Below, piece after piece: positions 8,623-17,838 of a DNA stretch of 64,000 nt. Each line of letters opens with the position of its first letter. The first letter of the stretch is position 1. The notes below the pieces were generated by a model. That model had not been told where the DNA came from and did no database searches. It saw nothing but the letters and a program-made list of their open reading frames with translations. Origin of the DNA: Crocinitomicaceae bacterium (GTDB taxonomy: Bacteria > Bacteroidota > Bacteroidia > Flavobacteriales_D > Crocinitomicaceae); NCBI GenBank assembly GCA_024639405.1, contig JAHEIL010000047.1:48911-112910 (forward strand), read 5' to 3'. The position numbers and the translations under genes were made by a program.

Positions 8623-9681
8623 TTAAATTTGAAATAATTCCGTTTGAACATATGATTCTTCATTAAAATTACTGATTTGAATTCCAATTAATCGAACCGG
8701 TTTTTCTAAAGGAATAAATTTTGTCATTAATTCATTTGTGATTTCTACCAATTGATCTTTTGAATGAATGTTCAATAAACTAGTTTTAGAACGATTCGAA
8801 ATGGTAAAATCTCCAAATTTAACTTTTAAAGTTATTGTTTTTCCACGTTTTTCAATTCGATTGTACCGCTCCCAAACTGAGTTCATAACGCTTTCTGTTT
8901 GGGAATAAAAAGACACGGAATCAAAAATATCTTGATTCAAGGTTTTTTCAGCAGCTATACTTTTCCTTAATCGATCTGCAATTACTGGACGTTCGTCTAC
9001 ACCGCGACAAATTTGAAATAAATAGTTACCAGTCTTTCCAAAAAAATGAGTCAGTTGATCAATTGTAAAACGTTTAAGATCTTTGCCTTTATAAATTTGT
9101 AATTCGTGCATTTTATCAGCCATCACGGTTCCAACTCCATAAAAACGATGTATGGGCATTTCATCAATATATCTTTGGGCTTCGTCAGGTGTTATAACAA
9201 ATAAACCATTTGGTTTGTCTTGATCAGAAGCTAATTTTGCTAAAAATTTATTGTAAGAAACACCTGCAGATGCAATCAATCCAACTTCATTCAATATTTC
9301 GGTCTTTATTGTTTGTGCTATAAATGTTGCAGATGGCATTTTTATAAAATTTTCTGTTACATCTAGAAAAGCTTCATCCAGAGATAATGGTTCAACTAAA
9401 TTGGTAAAGCGATGAAAAATTGCATTTATCTGCTGAGAAACTTCTTTATAACGCTCGAAATTTGGTTTTACAAAAATTAATTCGGGACACATTCTTGCAG
9501 CAATTTTTGAACTCATGGCTGATTTTACACCATATTTTCGTGCTTCATAACTTGCTGCCGCTATGACTCCTCTATCTTTGTTTCCTCCAACAGCAATGGC
9601 TTTACCTCGTAATGTCGGATTGTCGAGTTGCTCAACTGATGCGAAAAAAGCATCCATATCAATATGGATTATCTTTCGCAT
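8623..9681 (-). CDS. dinB: DNA polymerase IV (Y family)
   Basis: 352 residues, the usual DinB length. The palm motifs are intact: IHIDMDAFFASVEQ at the N-terminus (first catalytic Asp) and SLDEAFLDVT near residue 100 (Asp-Glu pair). A helix-hairpin-helix region (MHELQIYKGKDLKRFT, about 190-205) and a little-finger domain follow, and the end resembles a beta-clamp-binding tail (TELFQI). It performs error-prone translesion synthesis. The start is six bases downstream of the TerC-like gene's stop, so the two are probably one transcript. Confidence 0.95.
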   Translation of the reverse strand: MRKIIHIDMDAFFASVEQLDNPTLRGKAIAVGGNKDRGVIAAASYEARKYGVKSAMSSKIAARMCPELIFVKPNFERYKEVSQQINAIFHRFTNLVEPLSLDEAFLDVTENFIKMPSATFIAQTIKTEILNEVGLIASAGVSYNKFLAKLASDQDKPNGLFVITPDEAQRYIDEMPIHRFYGVGTVMADKMHELQIYKGKDLKRFTIDQLTHFFGKTGNYLFQICRGVDERPVIADRLRKSIAAEKTLNQDIFDSVSFYSQTESVMNSVWERYNRIEKRGKTITLKVKFGDFTISNRSKTSLLNIHSKDQLVEITNELMTKFIPLEKPVRLIGIQISNFNEESYVQTELFQI

Positions 9682-9687
9682 GTGAAA

Positions 9688-10446
9688 TTATTTTTTATTG
9701 AATAGTTTAACTGCAATAATAGGCAATACAAATATCAAAAGTGTTAGAACAGAAATGAATAAATCAAAAGACTCTGACTCAATCCATTCAAAATCTGATT
9801 TATTGAAATGAACTAAAACAGAAAAACACAATTTTACACCCAAAATAGCTATAACTATAAATGCTGACTTTTCTAAAAAAGGGTATTTTTCCATTAATAC
9901 AACAAAGTATTTAGCAACATATCGCATTGCCAAAATACCTATAAATACTCCAATACAGATTAAAAACAAATTATCAGAATATGCTACAACTGCAAAAATA
10001 TTATCAATAGAAAAAACAATGTCCATAAATTCAACAGCTAAAACTGTAGACCAAAAAACACCTAAAATTCCAACTGTGTATTTGTACAAAAAGCTCTTTT
10101 TAGTTTCTTTTACTTCTGTTTCAGCTGTGTTAGATGAATTAAAATAAAAATGCTGTAAACTCATCCATATTAAATACAATCCTCCAATAGGTTTTAGCCA
10201 CCAAATTTGAAGAATTTGCTCCACTAATAACAAGGCAACACCTCTAAAAATGTAAGCACCAAGAATTCCGTAACGCAAAGCTTTAGATTGATTTTCAGGA
10301 GATAAATCTTTTACCATTGTTGCGAGAACAGCTGCATTGTCAAAAGATAATATCACTTCCAATAAAATAATCCCTAAAATAAGGAACATTGCATTTAATG
10401 GGTGATGACTAAAAATATCTATAAAATTATTCCACTGATCTAACAT
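9688..10446 (-). CDS. TerC-family integral membrane protein
   Basis: 252 residues with about seven to eight hydrophobic helices. The family hallmark is two acidic intramembrane motifs: LSFDNAAVLATMV (about residues 33-45) and the repeat VFSIDNIFAVVAY (about 144-156). TerC/Alx proteins are implicated in manganese export or in metal loading of exported enzymes, and some confer tellurite resistance. Which applies here is unknown. It precedes dinB in what looks like a two-gene unit. A -7 box TATCTTTG (minus strand, 10470-10477) lies 23 bases upstream. Confidence 0.85.
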   Translation of the reverse strand: MLDQWNNFIDIFSHHPLNAMFLILGIILLEVILSFDNAAVLATMVKDLSPENQSKALRYGILGAYIFRGVALLLVEQILQIWWLKPIGGLYLIWMSLQHFYFNSSNTAETEVKETKKSFLYKYTVGILGVFWSTVLAVEFMDIVFSIDNIFAVVAYSDNLFLICIGVFIGILAMRYVAKYFVVLMEKYPFLEKSAFIVIAILGVKLCFSVLVHFNKSDFEWIESESFDLFISVLTLLIFVLPIIAVKLFNKK

Positions 10447-10469
10447 TTATTGCTCTTTATATTGAATAA

Positions 10470-10477
10470 CAAAGATA
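10470..10477 (-). promoter_or_regulatory. -7 box for the TerC-dinB unit
   Basis: The minus-strand TATCTTTG matches TAnnTTTG. No clear -33 element at the standard spacing. Confidence 0.45.
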
Positions 10478-10542
10478 ACTTTTTATTGGAATATTTTTCA
10501 TTTTAACAAATGGAGAGCCTTATATTGGTTCTATTTTTTACT

Positions 10543-10550
10543 TATTTTTG
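10543..10550 (+). promoter_or_regulatory. -7 box for uvrB
   Basis: TATTTTTG, a TAnnTTTG match, lies 13 bases before ATG 10564. It is downstream of the alternative ATG 10510, which is therefore unlikely to be in the mRNA. Confidence 0.5.
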
Positions 10551-10563
10551 TAAAAACAAACAA

Positions 10564-12591
10564 ATGGATTTTCAATTAGTTTCAGACTACCAACCAACAG
10601 GAGATCAACCTGAAGCAATCCGCCAATTGGTAGCTGGTTTGAATGATAATTGTGCGCATCAAACTTTATTGGGAGTTACTGGAAGTGGTAAAACATTCAC
10701 CATTGCAAATGTGATTCAAGAGGTGAATAGACCAGCATTGATTCTTTCTCACAACAAAACATTAGCAGCTCAATTGTATGGCGAATTCAAGCAATTTTTC
10801 CCCAATAATTCTGTTGAATATTTTGTTTCATATTATGATTATTACCAGCCTGAAGCTTATTTACCTGTAAGTGGTACGTATATAGAAAAGGATTTACAGA
10901 TCAATGAAGAAATTGAAAAACTACGTCTTTCTGCAACCTCGGCACTTCTTTCAGGTCGTAAAGATGTCATTGTAGTAGCCTCTGTTTCTTGTATTTATGG
11001 TATTGGAAATCCAAATGAATTTGAAAACAGTATTGTTTATTTAAAAGTTGGAGAATCTGTTTCTCGAAATAAATTTCTTTACAAACTAGTTGAAAATCAA
11101 TACGCTCGTGCTGGAAATGAATTTAAACGTGGTACGTTTCGTGTGACAGGTGATACCGTTGACATTTTTTTAGCGTACACTGATTACGCCATTCGTATTG
11201 AATTTTGGGGAGATGAAGTGGAAACAATTGCTTCAATTGACCCAGAAACAAACAACCGTCTCGATTCCTATTTAGAAATTAATATTTACCCTGCAAATAT
11301 TTTTGTATCAAGCCCTGAAACAACTCGAAAAGCTATTGATATGATCGGCGAAGACATGGTTATTCAAGTAGAAAATTTCCGTAAAGAAGGGAAAATAGAA
11401 GAATCAAAACGATTGGAAGAACGAGTAAATTATGACCTTGAAATGATTCGTGAATTGGGCTATTGCTCAGGAATTGAAAATTATTCAAGGTATTTTGATC
11501 AACGTCAACCAGGAGAACGGCCATTCTGTTTATTGGATTATTTTCCAAAAGATTATTTAATGATTGTGGATGAAAGTCACGTAACACTTCCTCAAATTAG
11601 AGGAATGTATGGTGGCGACAGAGCAAGAAAAATTAATCTAATTGATTATGGTTTTCGTTTGCAAGCAGCAATAGACAACCGACCATTGAAATTTGAGGAA
11701 TTTGAATCGATCATTCAACAAGCAATTTACGTTTCTGCAACTCCAGCAGATTATGAAATAGAAAAATCGGAAGGAATATTAGTTGAACAAGTAATTCGAC
11801 CAACAGGATTATTAGATCCTATTATTGAAGTTCGACCAAGCCTCAATCAAATAGATGATTTAATTGAAGAAATTCACAAACGAATAGCGTTAGAAGAACG
11901 TACATTGGTCACAACCTTGACCAAGCGAATGGCAGAGGAATTACAGAAATATTTAGACCGTTTAGGAATCCCTTGTCGCTACATTCATAGTGATATTGAC
12001 ACGATTGAACGTGTTGAAATTCTAAGACAATTACGATTGGGAACATTTGATGTTTTGATTGGTGTCAACTTATTACGTGAAGGACTTGATTTACCTGAAG
12101 TATCATTAGTAGCAATTATTGATGCTGATAAAGAAGGTTTTTTAAGAAACGAACGTTCCTTGGTGCAAACTGTAGGTCGTGCAGCTAGAAACGTTAATGG
12201 AACAGTACTAATGTATGCTGATAAAATGACGGATTCAATGCAAAAAACAATCAATGAAACTGCTCGAAGAAGAGCGTTACAGATTCGGTATAATGAAGAA
12301 CATGGCTTGGTTCCAACTGCATTGAATAAATCAAAAGAAAAAATAATGGAATCGACCAAAGTTGCTGATGGAGACCCAGCTACTCGCGCATTGGTATATG
12401 AAAACAATCACCCTGCGGCTATTGCTGCAGATCCTATTTTAAATTATATGTCAGCAGATGAATTGGATAAATCAATCAAATTCACGCGAAAACAAATGGA
12501 AAAAGCAGCAAAAGACTTAGATTTCATTGAAGCGGCAAGATTGAGAGATGAGTTATTTGGTTTAGAAGCGAAACGAAAAACAGTAAATTAA
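10564..12591 (+). CDS. uvrB: excinuclease ABC subunit B
   Basis: 675 residues from ATG 10564. UvrB is the damage-verifying helicase-like subunit of nucleotide excision repair, acting with UvrA and UvrC. Visible are Walker A GVTGSGKTFT (residues 37-46), the beta-hairpin region YYDYYQPEAYLP, helicase motif II DESH, the motif VI segment QTVGRAARNVNG, and the C-terminal UVR coiled coil (EKAAKDLDFIEAARLRDEL) that binds UvrC. An upstream in-frame ATG at 10510 would add 18 non-conserved hydrophobic residues and is rejected because the promoter lies between the two. Confidence 0.97.
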   Translation: MDFQLVSDYQPTGDQPEAIRQLVAGLNDNCAHQTLLGVTGSGKTFTIANVIQEVNRPALILSHNKTLAAQLYGEFKQFFPNNSVEYFVSYYDYYQPEAYLPVSGTYIEKDLQINEEIEKLRLSATSALLSGRKDVIVVASVSCIYGIGNPNEFENSIVYLKVGESVSRNKFLYKLVENQYARAGNEFKRGTFRVTGDTVDIFLAYTDYAIRIEFWGDEVETIASIDPETNNRLDSYLEINIYPANIFVSSPETTRKAIDMIGEDMVIQVENFRKEGKIEESKRLEERVNYDLEMIRELGYCSGIENYSRYFDQRQPGERPFCLLDYFPKDYLMIVDESHVTLPQIRGMYGGDRARKINLIDYGFRLQAAIDNRPLKFEEFESIIQQAIYVSATPADYEIEKSEGILVEQVIRPTGLLDPIIEVRPSLNQIDDLIEEIHKRIALEERTLVTTLTKRMAEELQKYLDRLGIPCRYIHSDIDTIERVEILRQLRLGTFDVLIGVNLLREGLDLPEVSLVAIIDADKEGFLRNERSLVQTVGRAARNVNGTVLMYADKMTDSMQKTINETARRRALQIRYNEEHGLVPTALNKSKEKIMESTKVADGDPATRALVYENNHPAAIAADPILNYMSADELDKSIKFTRKQMEKAAKDLDFIEAARLRDELFGLEAKRKTVN

Positions 12592-12604
12592 TGCTAAAAT
12601 TAAC

Positions 12605-12628
12605 TTTACAAAATTGCAATATTGTAAA
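12605..12628. repeat. 24-bp near-palindrome, copy 2
   Basis: Same element as at 782-805, with A instead of C at the asymmetric position; identity extends to 12631. It lies 14 bases after the uvrB stop and 33 bases before the elbB start, where it could act as an operator for elbB or as a hairpin ending uvrB transcripts. There is no T-tract, which argues against a standard terminator. Confidence 0.7.
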
Positions 12629-12661
12629 GAAAATTAAATCGAAAAATAGTAAATTATTCCT

Positions 12662-13351
12662 ATGCAAAAGAAAAAAATTGGAGTCCTACTTTCTGGATGC
12701 GGCGTTTATGATGGTTCAGAAATTCAAGAAGTGGTTTTAAGCTTGTTAGAAATTGACAAAATGAACGCTGAAGCAGTTTGTATTGCTTTAAACGAAGAAC
12801 AATACCATACAATAAATCATCTATCTGGAGTAGAAATGCCGGAAAAACGCAACATATTGATTGAATCAGCGCGTATTTCAAGAGGAAATATACACGATAT
12901 TTCAACAGTTAAACCAGCAGATTTGGATGCTTTAGTGCTTCCAGGTGGTTTTGGAAATGCTAAAAACTATACAAATTGGGCATTTGAAGGAGCTTTAGGA
13001 ACCATTCATCCAGCAATTAAATTATTACTTGTAAACATGGTCAACATTGGTCGCCCAATCGTTGCTTTATGCGTAAGTCCAATTGTTGTTGCAAAGGCCT
13101 TAGAAGGTTCATCACTTCATCCAAAATTAACGATAGGTTCAACCAATCAAGCATCACCCTACTCTATTAAAGATTTTTCAAACGGTTTAAAGCAAACAGG
13201 CGCAACTACTCAAATGAAGACAACGCATGAAATTGAATTTGACGCCAACTTAAACATCATTTCAGCACCATGCTATATGCAAGACGTTTCGATAAAAACA
13301 ATCCATGAAAACATACAATTGGCTTTCGAACAATTAAAAAGTGTAATTTAA
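12662..13351 (+). CDS. elbB: ElbB-type glyoxalase / DJ-1-PfpI superfamily protein
   Basis: 229 residues, the typical ElbB length. The opening KIGVLLSGCGVYDGSEIQE and the mid-protein LVLPGGFGNAKNYTNWA identify the isoprenoid-biosynthesis-associated ElbB group of the class I glutamine amidotransferase-like fold. The likely nucleophile is the cysteine in IVALCVSPIVVAKA (about residue 139). E. coli ElbB (GlxIV) shows weak glyoxalase activity; a role in isoprenoid synthesis was proposed from genetics. Cytoplasmic. The palindromic repeat upstream may regulate it. Confidence 0.9.
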   Translation: MQKKKIGVLLSGCGVYDGSEIQEVVLSLLEIDKMNAEAVCIALNEEQYHTINHLSGVEMPEKRNILIESARISRGNIHDISTVKPADLDALVLPGGFGNAKNYTNWAFEGALGTIHPAIKLLLVNMVNIGRPIVALCVSPIVVAKALEGSSLHPKLTIGSTNQASPYSIKDFSNGLKQTGATTQMKTTHEIEFDANLNIISAPCYMQDVSIKTIHENIQLAFEQLKSVI

Positions 13352-13451
13352 ATTAATTCTAAAAAAGAACTTTTTTAATTCCTAAAAAATTTAGTTTGTT
13401 TTTTGCTGTTTCTGTTAAGCCATACAGAATAGACTAAGCGTCAAAATGACA

Positions 13452-13496
13452 CTAAAACTATCGCGAAAAACCTTTGTTTACAAAGCTTTTAGTTTT
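13452..13496. other. nested inverted repeats in pckA upstream region
   Basis: AAAACTA (13454-13460) can pair with TAGTTTT (13490-13496), enclosing a second hairpin CTTTG-TTTA-CAAAG (13472-13485). It sits in the 256-base gap before pckA and upstream of the pckA -7 box, so it may be a DNA-level binding site rather than an mRNA leader. The rest of the gap shows no ORF or RNA gene I can recognise. Confidence 0.35.
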
Positions 13497-13562
13497 CAAC
13501 AAGTGATCTTCTTTTGTTTGAAATTTTCTGTTTTTAATCTAAGAAAGTATAAAAAGTTCCTT

Positions 13563-13570
13563 TAATTTTG
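13563..13570 (+). promoter_or_regulatory. -7 box for pckA
   Basis: TAATTTTG, a TAnnTTTG match 37 bases before the pckA ATG. A -33 TTG at standard spacing is not evident. Confidence 0.45.
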
Positions 13571-13607
13571 CACCCTAAAACATAGCGCAAGCTACAATAT
13601 AAAAAGT

Positions 13608-15224
13608 ATGAACATATTTGGAAAAAACGGCAAAAATGCTGATCTAAATGAGTCAATTGGATTAAACCATCTTGGAAATCAATTTTGGAACTTATCTCCT
13701 GCTGAATTAGTAGAAGACACTATCTTAAATGGTCAAGGAGTATTAACAAATACAGGTGCTTTGGCAATAGAAACTGGTGAATTTACTGGTCGCTCTCCAA
13801 AGGATAGATTTGTTGTTTGTGATGAAAAAACTGAAAATTCTGTTTGGTGGGGTGATGTAAATATTAAATTTTCACCTGAAAAATTTGATGCTTTGTACAA
13901 CCGTATGAAAGCCTACATGAATGGAAAAGATGTTTATGTGCGAGATGCTTTTGCTTGTGCAGATGCTGATTTCAAATTAAACATTCGCGTCGTAACTGAA
14001 TTTTCTTGGTCTAACATGTTTGCTTATAACATGTTTTTACGACCATCTGAAGACGAAATTGCTTCATTTTTACCTGAATGGCACATCGTTTGTGCTCCTG
14101 GATTCATGGCTGATCCTGCTATTGATGGGACACGTCAACATAATTTCGCTATTTTAAATTTCACTAAGAAAATGATTTTGATTGGTGGAACAGGTTACAC
14201 TGGTGAAATAAAAAAAGGTATTTTCTCGGTATTAAATTACATTTTACCACATGAGAAAAATGTATTATCGATGCATTGTTCTGCTAATATTGGAAATGAA
14301 GAACATGATACAGCTGTTTTCTTTGGTCTTTCTGGAACTGGAAAAACGACGTTATCTTCTGACGAAAACAGACGATTAATTGGTGATGATGAACACGGAT
14401 GGGCAGACAAAACTGTTTTCAATTTTGAAGGAGGTTGTTATGCAAAAACAATTGATTTATCACGTGATAAAGAACCTCAAATTTACGATGCTATAAAATT
14501 TGGAGCAATATTAGAAAACATTGGCTTTAAAGGTGAATCTTCTGTGCCTGATTATGCAGATGGTTCAATCACTGAAAACACGCGCGTTTCTTACCCTATT
14601 AATTACATCGACAACATTGCAGAGCCTTCAATTGGAAGTGCTCCTAAAAACATTTTCTTTTTAACTGCTGATGCATTTGGTGTAATTCCTCCAATTTCTC
14701 GCTTAACAAAAGAACAAGCAATGTACCATTTCATGTCAGGCTATACGGCTAAAGTTGCTGGTACAGAAGTTGGAATTACAGAGCCAACAACAACTTTTTC
14801 AGCATGTTTTGGCGCAGCGTTCCTTCCTCTTCACCCTGCTAAATATGCAAAATTATTGGGTGAAAAATTAGACGGAACAGATATTAAAGTTTGGTTAATC
14901 AATACTGGTTGGACTGGTGGTTCTTATGGTGTTGGTTCTCGAATGAAATTATCTTACACAAGAGCAATGATTACTGCTGCTTTAACTGGTAAATTAGACA
15001 ATGTTACATATGAAACTTTGCCAGTATTTGATTTAGCTATGCCAACAACGTGTGAAGGTGTTCCATCTGAAATTTTGAATCCTAGAGCAACTTGGGCTGA
15101 TAAAAATGCTTACGATACTACAGCAAGTAACTTAGCTGAGAAATTTGTGAAAAACTTTGAGAAATTTGCTGCAGAAACAGATGCCTCAATTCTTGCAGCA
15201 GCCCCTAAAGCACTAGTTAAATAA
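13608..15224 (+). CDS. pckA: phosphoenolpyruvate carboxykinase (ATP)
   Basis: 538 residues, as expected for the ATP-dependent enzyme. It interconverts oxaloacetate and PEP at the entry to gluconeogenesis. Diagnostic segments: GRSPKDRFVV (residues ~62-71), the lysine/histidine metal-site region MHCSANIG, the kinase-1a P-loop GLSGTGKTTLSSD (about 238-250), and the kinase-2 loop GDDEHGW. All key residues are intact. Monocistronic, followed by a strong terminator. Confidence 0.97.
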   Translation: MNIFGKNGKNADLNESIGLNHLGNQFWNLSPAELVEDTILNGQGVLTNTGALAIETGEFTGRSPKDRFVVCDEKTENSVWWGDVNIKFSPEKFDALYNRMKAYMNGKDVYVRDAFACADADFKLNIRVVTEFSWSNMFAYNMFLRPSEDEIASFLPEWHIVCAPGFMADPAIDGTRQHNFAILNFTKKMILIGGTGYTGEIKKGIFSVLNYILPHEKNVLSMHCSANIGNEEHDTAVFFGLSGTGKTTLSSDENRRLIGDDEHGWADKTVFNFEGGCYAKTIDLSRDKEPQIYDAIKFGAILENIGFKGESSVPDYADGSITENTRVSYPINYIDNIAEPSIGSAPKNIFFLTADAFGVIPPISRLTKEQAMYHFMSGYTAKVAGTEVGITEPTTTFSACFGAAFLPLHPAKYAKLLGEKLDGTDIKVWLINTGWTGGSYGVGSRMKLSYTRAMITAALTGKLDNVTYETLPVFDLAMPTTCEGVPSEILNPRATWADKNAYDTTASNLAEKFVKNFEKFAAETDASILAAAPKALVK

Positions 15225-15242
15225 ATTCTATATTGTATAAAT

Positions 15243-15271
15243 AAAAAAGCGCTCAGTGAGCGCTTTTTTTT
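15243..15271. terminator. bidirectional terminator between pckA and DUF5686 gene
   Basis: GCGCTC-AGT-GAGCGC stem flanked by A6 on the left and T8 on the right, giving a rho-independent terminator in both directions for the two convergent genes. Confidence 0.9.
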
Positions 15272-15294
15272 ATCTATAATATTTCAATAAATTA

Positions 15295-17778
15295 CTACAG
15301 GAATAAATCAAATCTTGCACGTACTGTAAACGATGGGATTTTTTGCCCTTCTGGCAAATGAGTAAATCGAGCAAATAAATCAAGACGCATGACTTGAAAA
15401 ATGTTTTCTACACCAATAGATGCTTCAACAAATGGAACATCTCCAAATTTACGCGTATTTTCAGGTAATTGAAATACATTTCGGTTATCTTTACTGATAG
15501 TTCCGTACAATACTTTTGCTGTAGTAACTAAACGTAATTCTGCATCTTGATTCCATTTAAAACGATTTAAAAAAGAACCTCCCCAATGCTGTTCTACTTC
15601 AGCAGAAACATATCTGTCAGATATAAATTCAAAAAAGTCCATTGTATTAAAAGAAGATCTAACTAAATACAACGATTGATTTCCTTCATGTACTTCTAAA
15701 ATAGGGAAAGGAACTTTTCCAACAATAAAACCTGCATTTACTCGGTAAATTATTCGACCTAAACGACCTAAATTTCTACGATGTTCATAACCGAACTTCA
15801 ATTTTAGATAATCATATTCACTTCCCAAAATTCCTTTTGTTGCCATTGTTGCTTCAGCTGAAATTATTGGGAATTTTGATCCAGTTGAAAAACGCTCAAA
15901 TTGTCCGTTAATAAATTCCTCATTCTTAGCCCATCGGTATTTCAACGTTAATTCGGTTGTTGTTAGCCTTTTTAATTCATCGGGCTTTAAAACAGGATTT
16001 AAGGAATCTTGGTAAAATTCTTTAAATTTAGTTTTTCCCTCTGGTTTGTAATTCGTATGAGATAAAACAACAGAAAACATTGCGTTTTTATAAATATCCC
16101 GATCAAATTGTACTTTTTGAGAATGGACAAATAATAACTTATCAGGTCTTTTTGTTTGAAACAACGTATTTAAAGAACCTCCCAAACGTTGAGATGTAAA
16201 TGACTGACCCATTGCAAACAGATCATAATATTCTTCAAAACTTAAAACAGTTCTCTGATCTGAAGGAATCATATACTTTAATGTTCCTTTATATTTAAAA
16301 CGATCATCTTTTATTCCATAATATGTTCTAGAAGTTAATTGTATTTGTTTAGAAAAATTAGCATTTGTTTTAAAAGACAATCCAAGACGAGGTCCTTCAA
16401 CATAAGAAGCCGAAAAAGCATCGTATAAATCTCCAAAATCTATTTTGCCTAAACTAATGTGACCAGTTCCAAATAGATAAGAGTAAAAACGAACCTTTTT
16501 ATACAATTTTGTTCTGCTGAATGAATCCAATTGAGCATAAACTTTTTGACTTTCAATTCCTAAATAATTTTCTCTTAGTTGTTGCCAATATTGTTCCGAT
16601 CTATTTTTAGCAACTTCACTTATTAAGGTGTTTTTAGTAGCTTTTAAAACATATGCTGGCGTTGGAACACTAAAAACATAACCTTTTTTATACGATTGTT
16701 TTTTCAAAACCAATTTGTTTTTATTACCGCCTTCCGTTAATTGAAGTACTAAATCTAAATTTTCTTTGTCTAACACCCACTTTGTTCTATTTTCAATTTT
16801 AAAATATTGGTGAAAATTTAAATTTTGAACGTAATTAATATTAGCTCCAGTAAATAAATCTGCTTTAAATTCAGTTATCGCAAATGTTGAATCTTCAACA
16901 ATAAAATATCCTTCAAAAGCCATTTCACTGGCTTTCTTAGGTTTATACCTCATTTTGTATTGTTCTAATCGCCCAACTCTAATTGTATCATCAATATAAT
17001 ATCGGTATGATTCTAAGCCATTATCAGAAAGTGGACTTAATAAACTTGCATTGAACAAATCATATTTATTTTGATAAATATTGACACTTTTATTGATTGT
17101 TGTTAAATATTCGGAAATATCAACCCTGTCAATTCCTTTGGCTGAATAACCATCCATTTCTTCAAGTAAAAGTGTAGGAGATTTTTGAATAAAAACTTTG
17201 GAGTTTGTTTCAATTACACACAATGGATATTCTTGTCCATCTTGAATTAATTTAGTAGATTTAATGGTGTCATTTCCTTCTGCTTCTTTTGTTTTAAAAG
17301 CAACATTAATGGTAGAATATTGATCGAAACTACAAGTTTCAAATTCATACACAGAATTGTTTTTTTTGTTTTTAATAATTTTTCGAAACAAGCGTGTTGA
17401 TGGTAATTCCTTAGGAGGTAATACTGTTATAGAATTCAATTCTTTTGTCAAAAAAGCAGGTTGTAGGAATACCACAATATCTTTCACTTTGTTGAAATCA
17501 ATAAATATCAATGTATCTCTAAATCCTAATGATGAAACCAATAATGTATCTGTTTTATGAATTGATTTTATTCTAAAAAATCCATCAACATCTGTTATTA
17601 CTGCATTTCTATTTCGTTTTAACTGTACCTTAGAAAAAGGTATAATCTCATCTTTCCCTAATTCTTTTACTTGACCACTTAAACTGTTTTGAGAAAATCC
17701 ACTCAATGACCAGAAGCACAAAAAGAAACAAAGAAGATAATTGGAAAAATTTTTATTAATAGAAATGGTTAAAGTCAT
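15295..17778 (-). CDS. DUF5686 outer-membrane protein with CarboxypepD_reg-like domain
   Basis: 827 residues. A signal peptide (NYLLCFFLCFWSLSGFSQ, ending near residue 30) precedes a beta-sandwich carboxypeptidase-regulatory-like domain (about 32-110, with DVDGFFRIKS). A large DUF5686 region follows, whose last ~450 residues show alternating beta-barrel strands ending in aromatic RARFDLFL. These proteins are Bacteroidetes outer-membrane barrels of unknown role, related in build to TonB-dependent receptors but without a plug domain. Single gene, terminated against pckA. Confidence 0.85.
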   Translation of the reverse strand: MTLTISINKNFSNYLLCFFLCFWSLSGFSQNSLSGQVKELGKDEIIPFSKVQLKRNRNAVITDVDGFFRIKSIHKTDTLLVSSLGFRDTLIFIDFNKVKDIVVFLQPAFLTKELNSITVLPPKELPSTRLFRKIIKNKKNNSVYEFETCSFDQYSTINVAFKTKEAEGNDTIKSTKLIQDGQEYPLCVIETNSKVFIQKSPTLLLEEMDGYSAKGIDRVDISEYLTTINKSVNIYQNKYDLFNASLLSPLSDNGLESYRYYIDDTIRVGRLEQYKMRYKPKKASEMAFEGYFIVEDSTFAITEFKADLFTGANINYVQNLNFHQYFKIENRTKWVLDKENLDLVLQLTEGGNKNKLVLKKQSYKKGYVFSVPTPAYVLKATKNTLISEVAKNRSEQYWQQLRENYLGIESQKVYAQLDSFSRTKLYKKVRFYSYLFGTGHISLGKIDFGDLYDAFSASYVEGPRLGLSFKTNANFSKQIQLTSRTYYGIKDDRFKYKGTLKYMIPSDQRTVLSFEEYYDLFAMGQSFTSQRLGGSLNTLFQTKRPDKLLFVHSQKVQFDRDIYKNAMFSVVLSHTNYKPEGKTKFKEFYQDSLNPVLKPDELKRLTTTELTLKYRWAKNEEFINGQFERFSTGSKFPIISAEATMATKGILGSEYDYLKLKFGYEHRRNLGRLGRIIYRVNAGFIVGKVPFPILEVHEGNQSLYLVRSSFNTMDFFEFISDRYVSAEVEQHWGGSFLNRFKWNQDAELRLVTTAKVLYGTISKDNRNVFQLPENTRKFGDVPFVEASIGVENIFQVMRLDLFARFTHLPEGQKIPSFTVRARFDLFL

Positions 17779-17838
17779 TATAATAACACGTATAACATTA
17801 GTTGAAACAAAAATAATAATTAATTAATAATTTTCTAA

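Noticed and set aside
10510-10563. Upstream start of uvrB
   Set aside because: Adds a hydrophobic, non-conserved 18-residue tail, and the -7 box lies between the two ATGs.
17357-17560. Small plus-strand gene inside the DUF5686 gene
   Set aside because: It lies wholly within a well-conserved coding region on the opposite strand and has no promoter or recognisable protein features.
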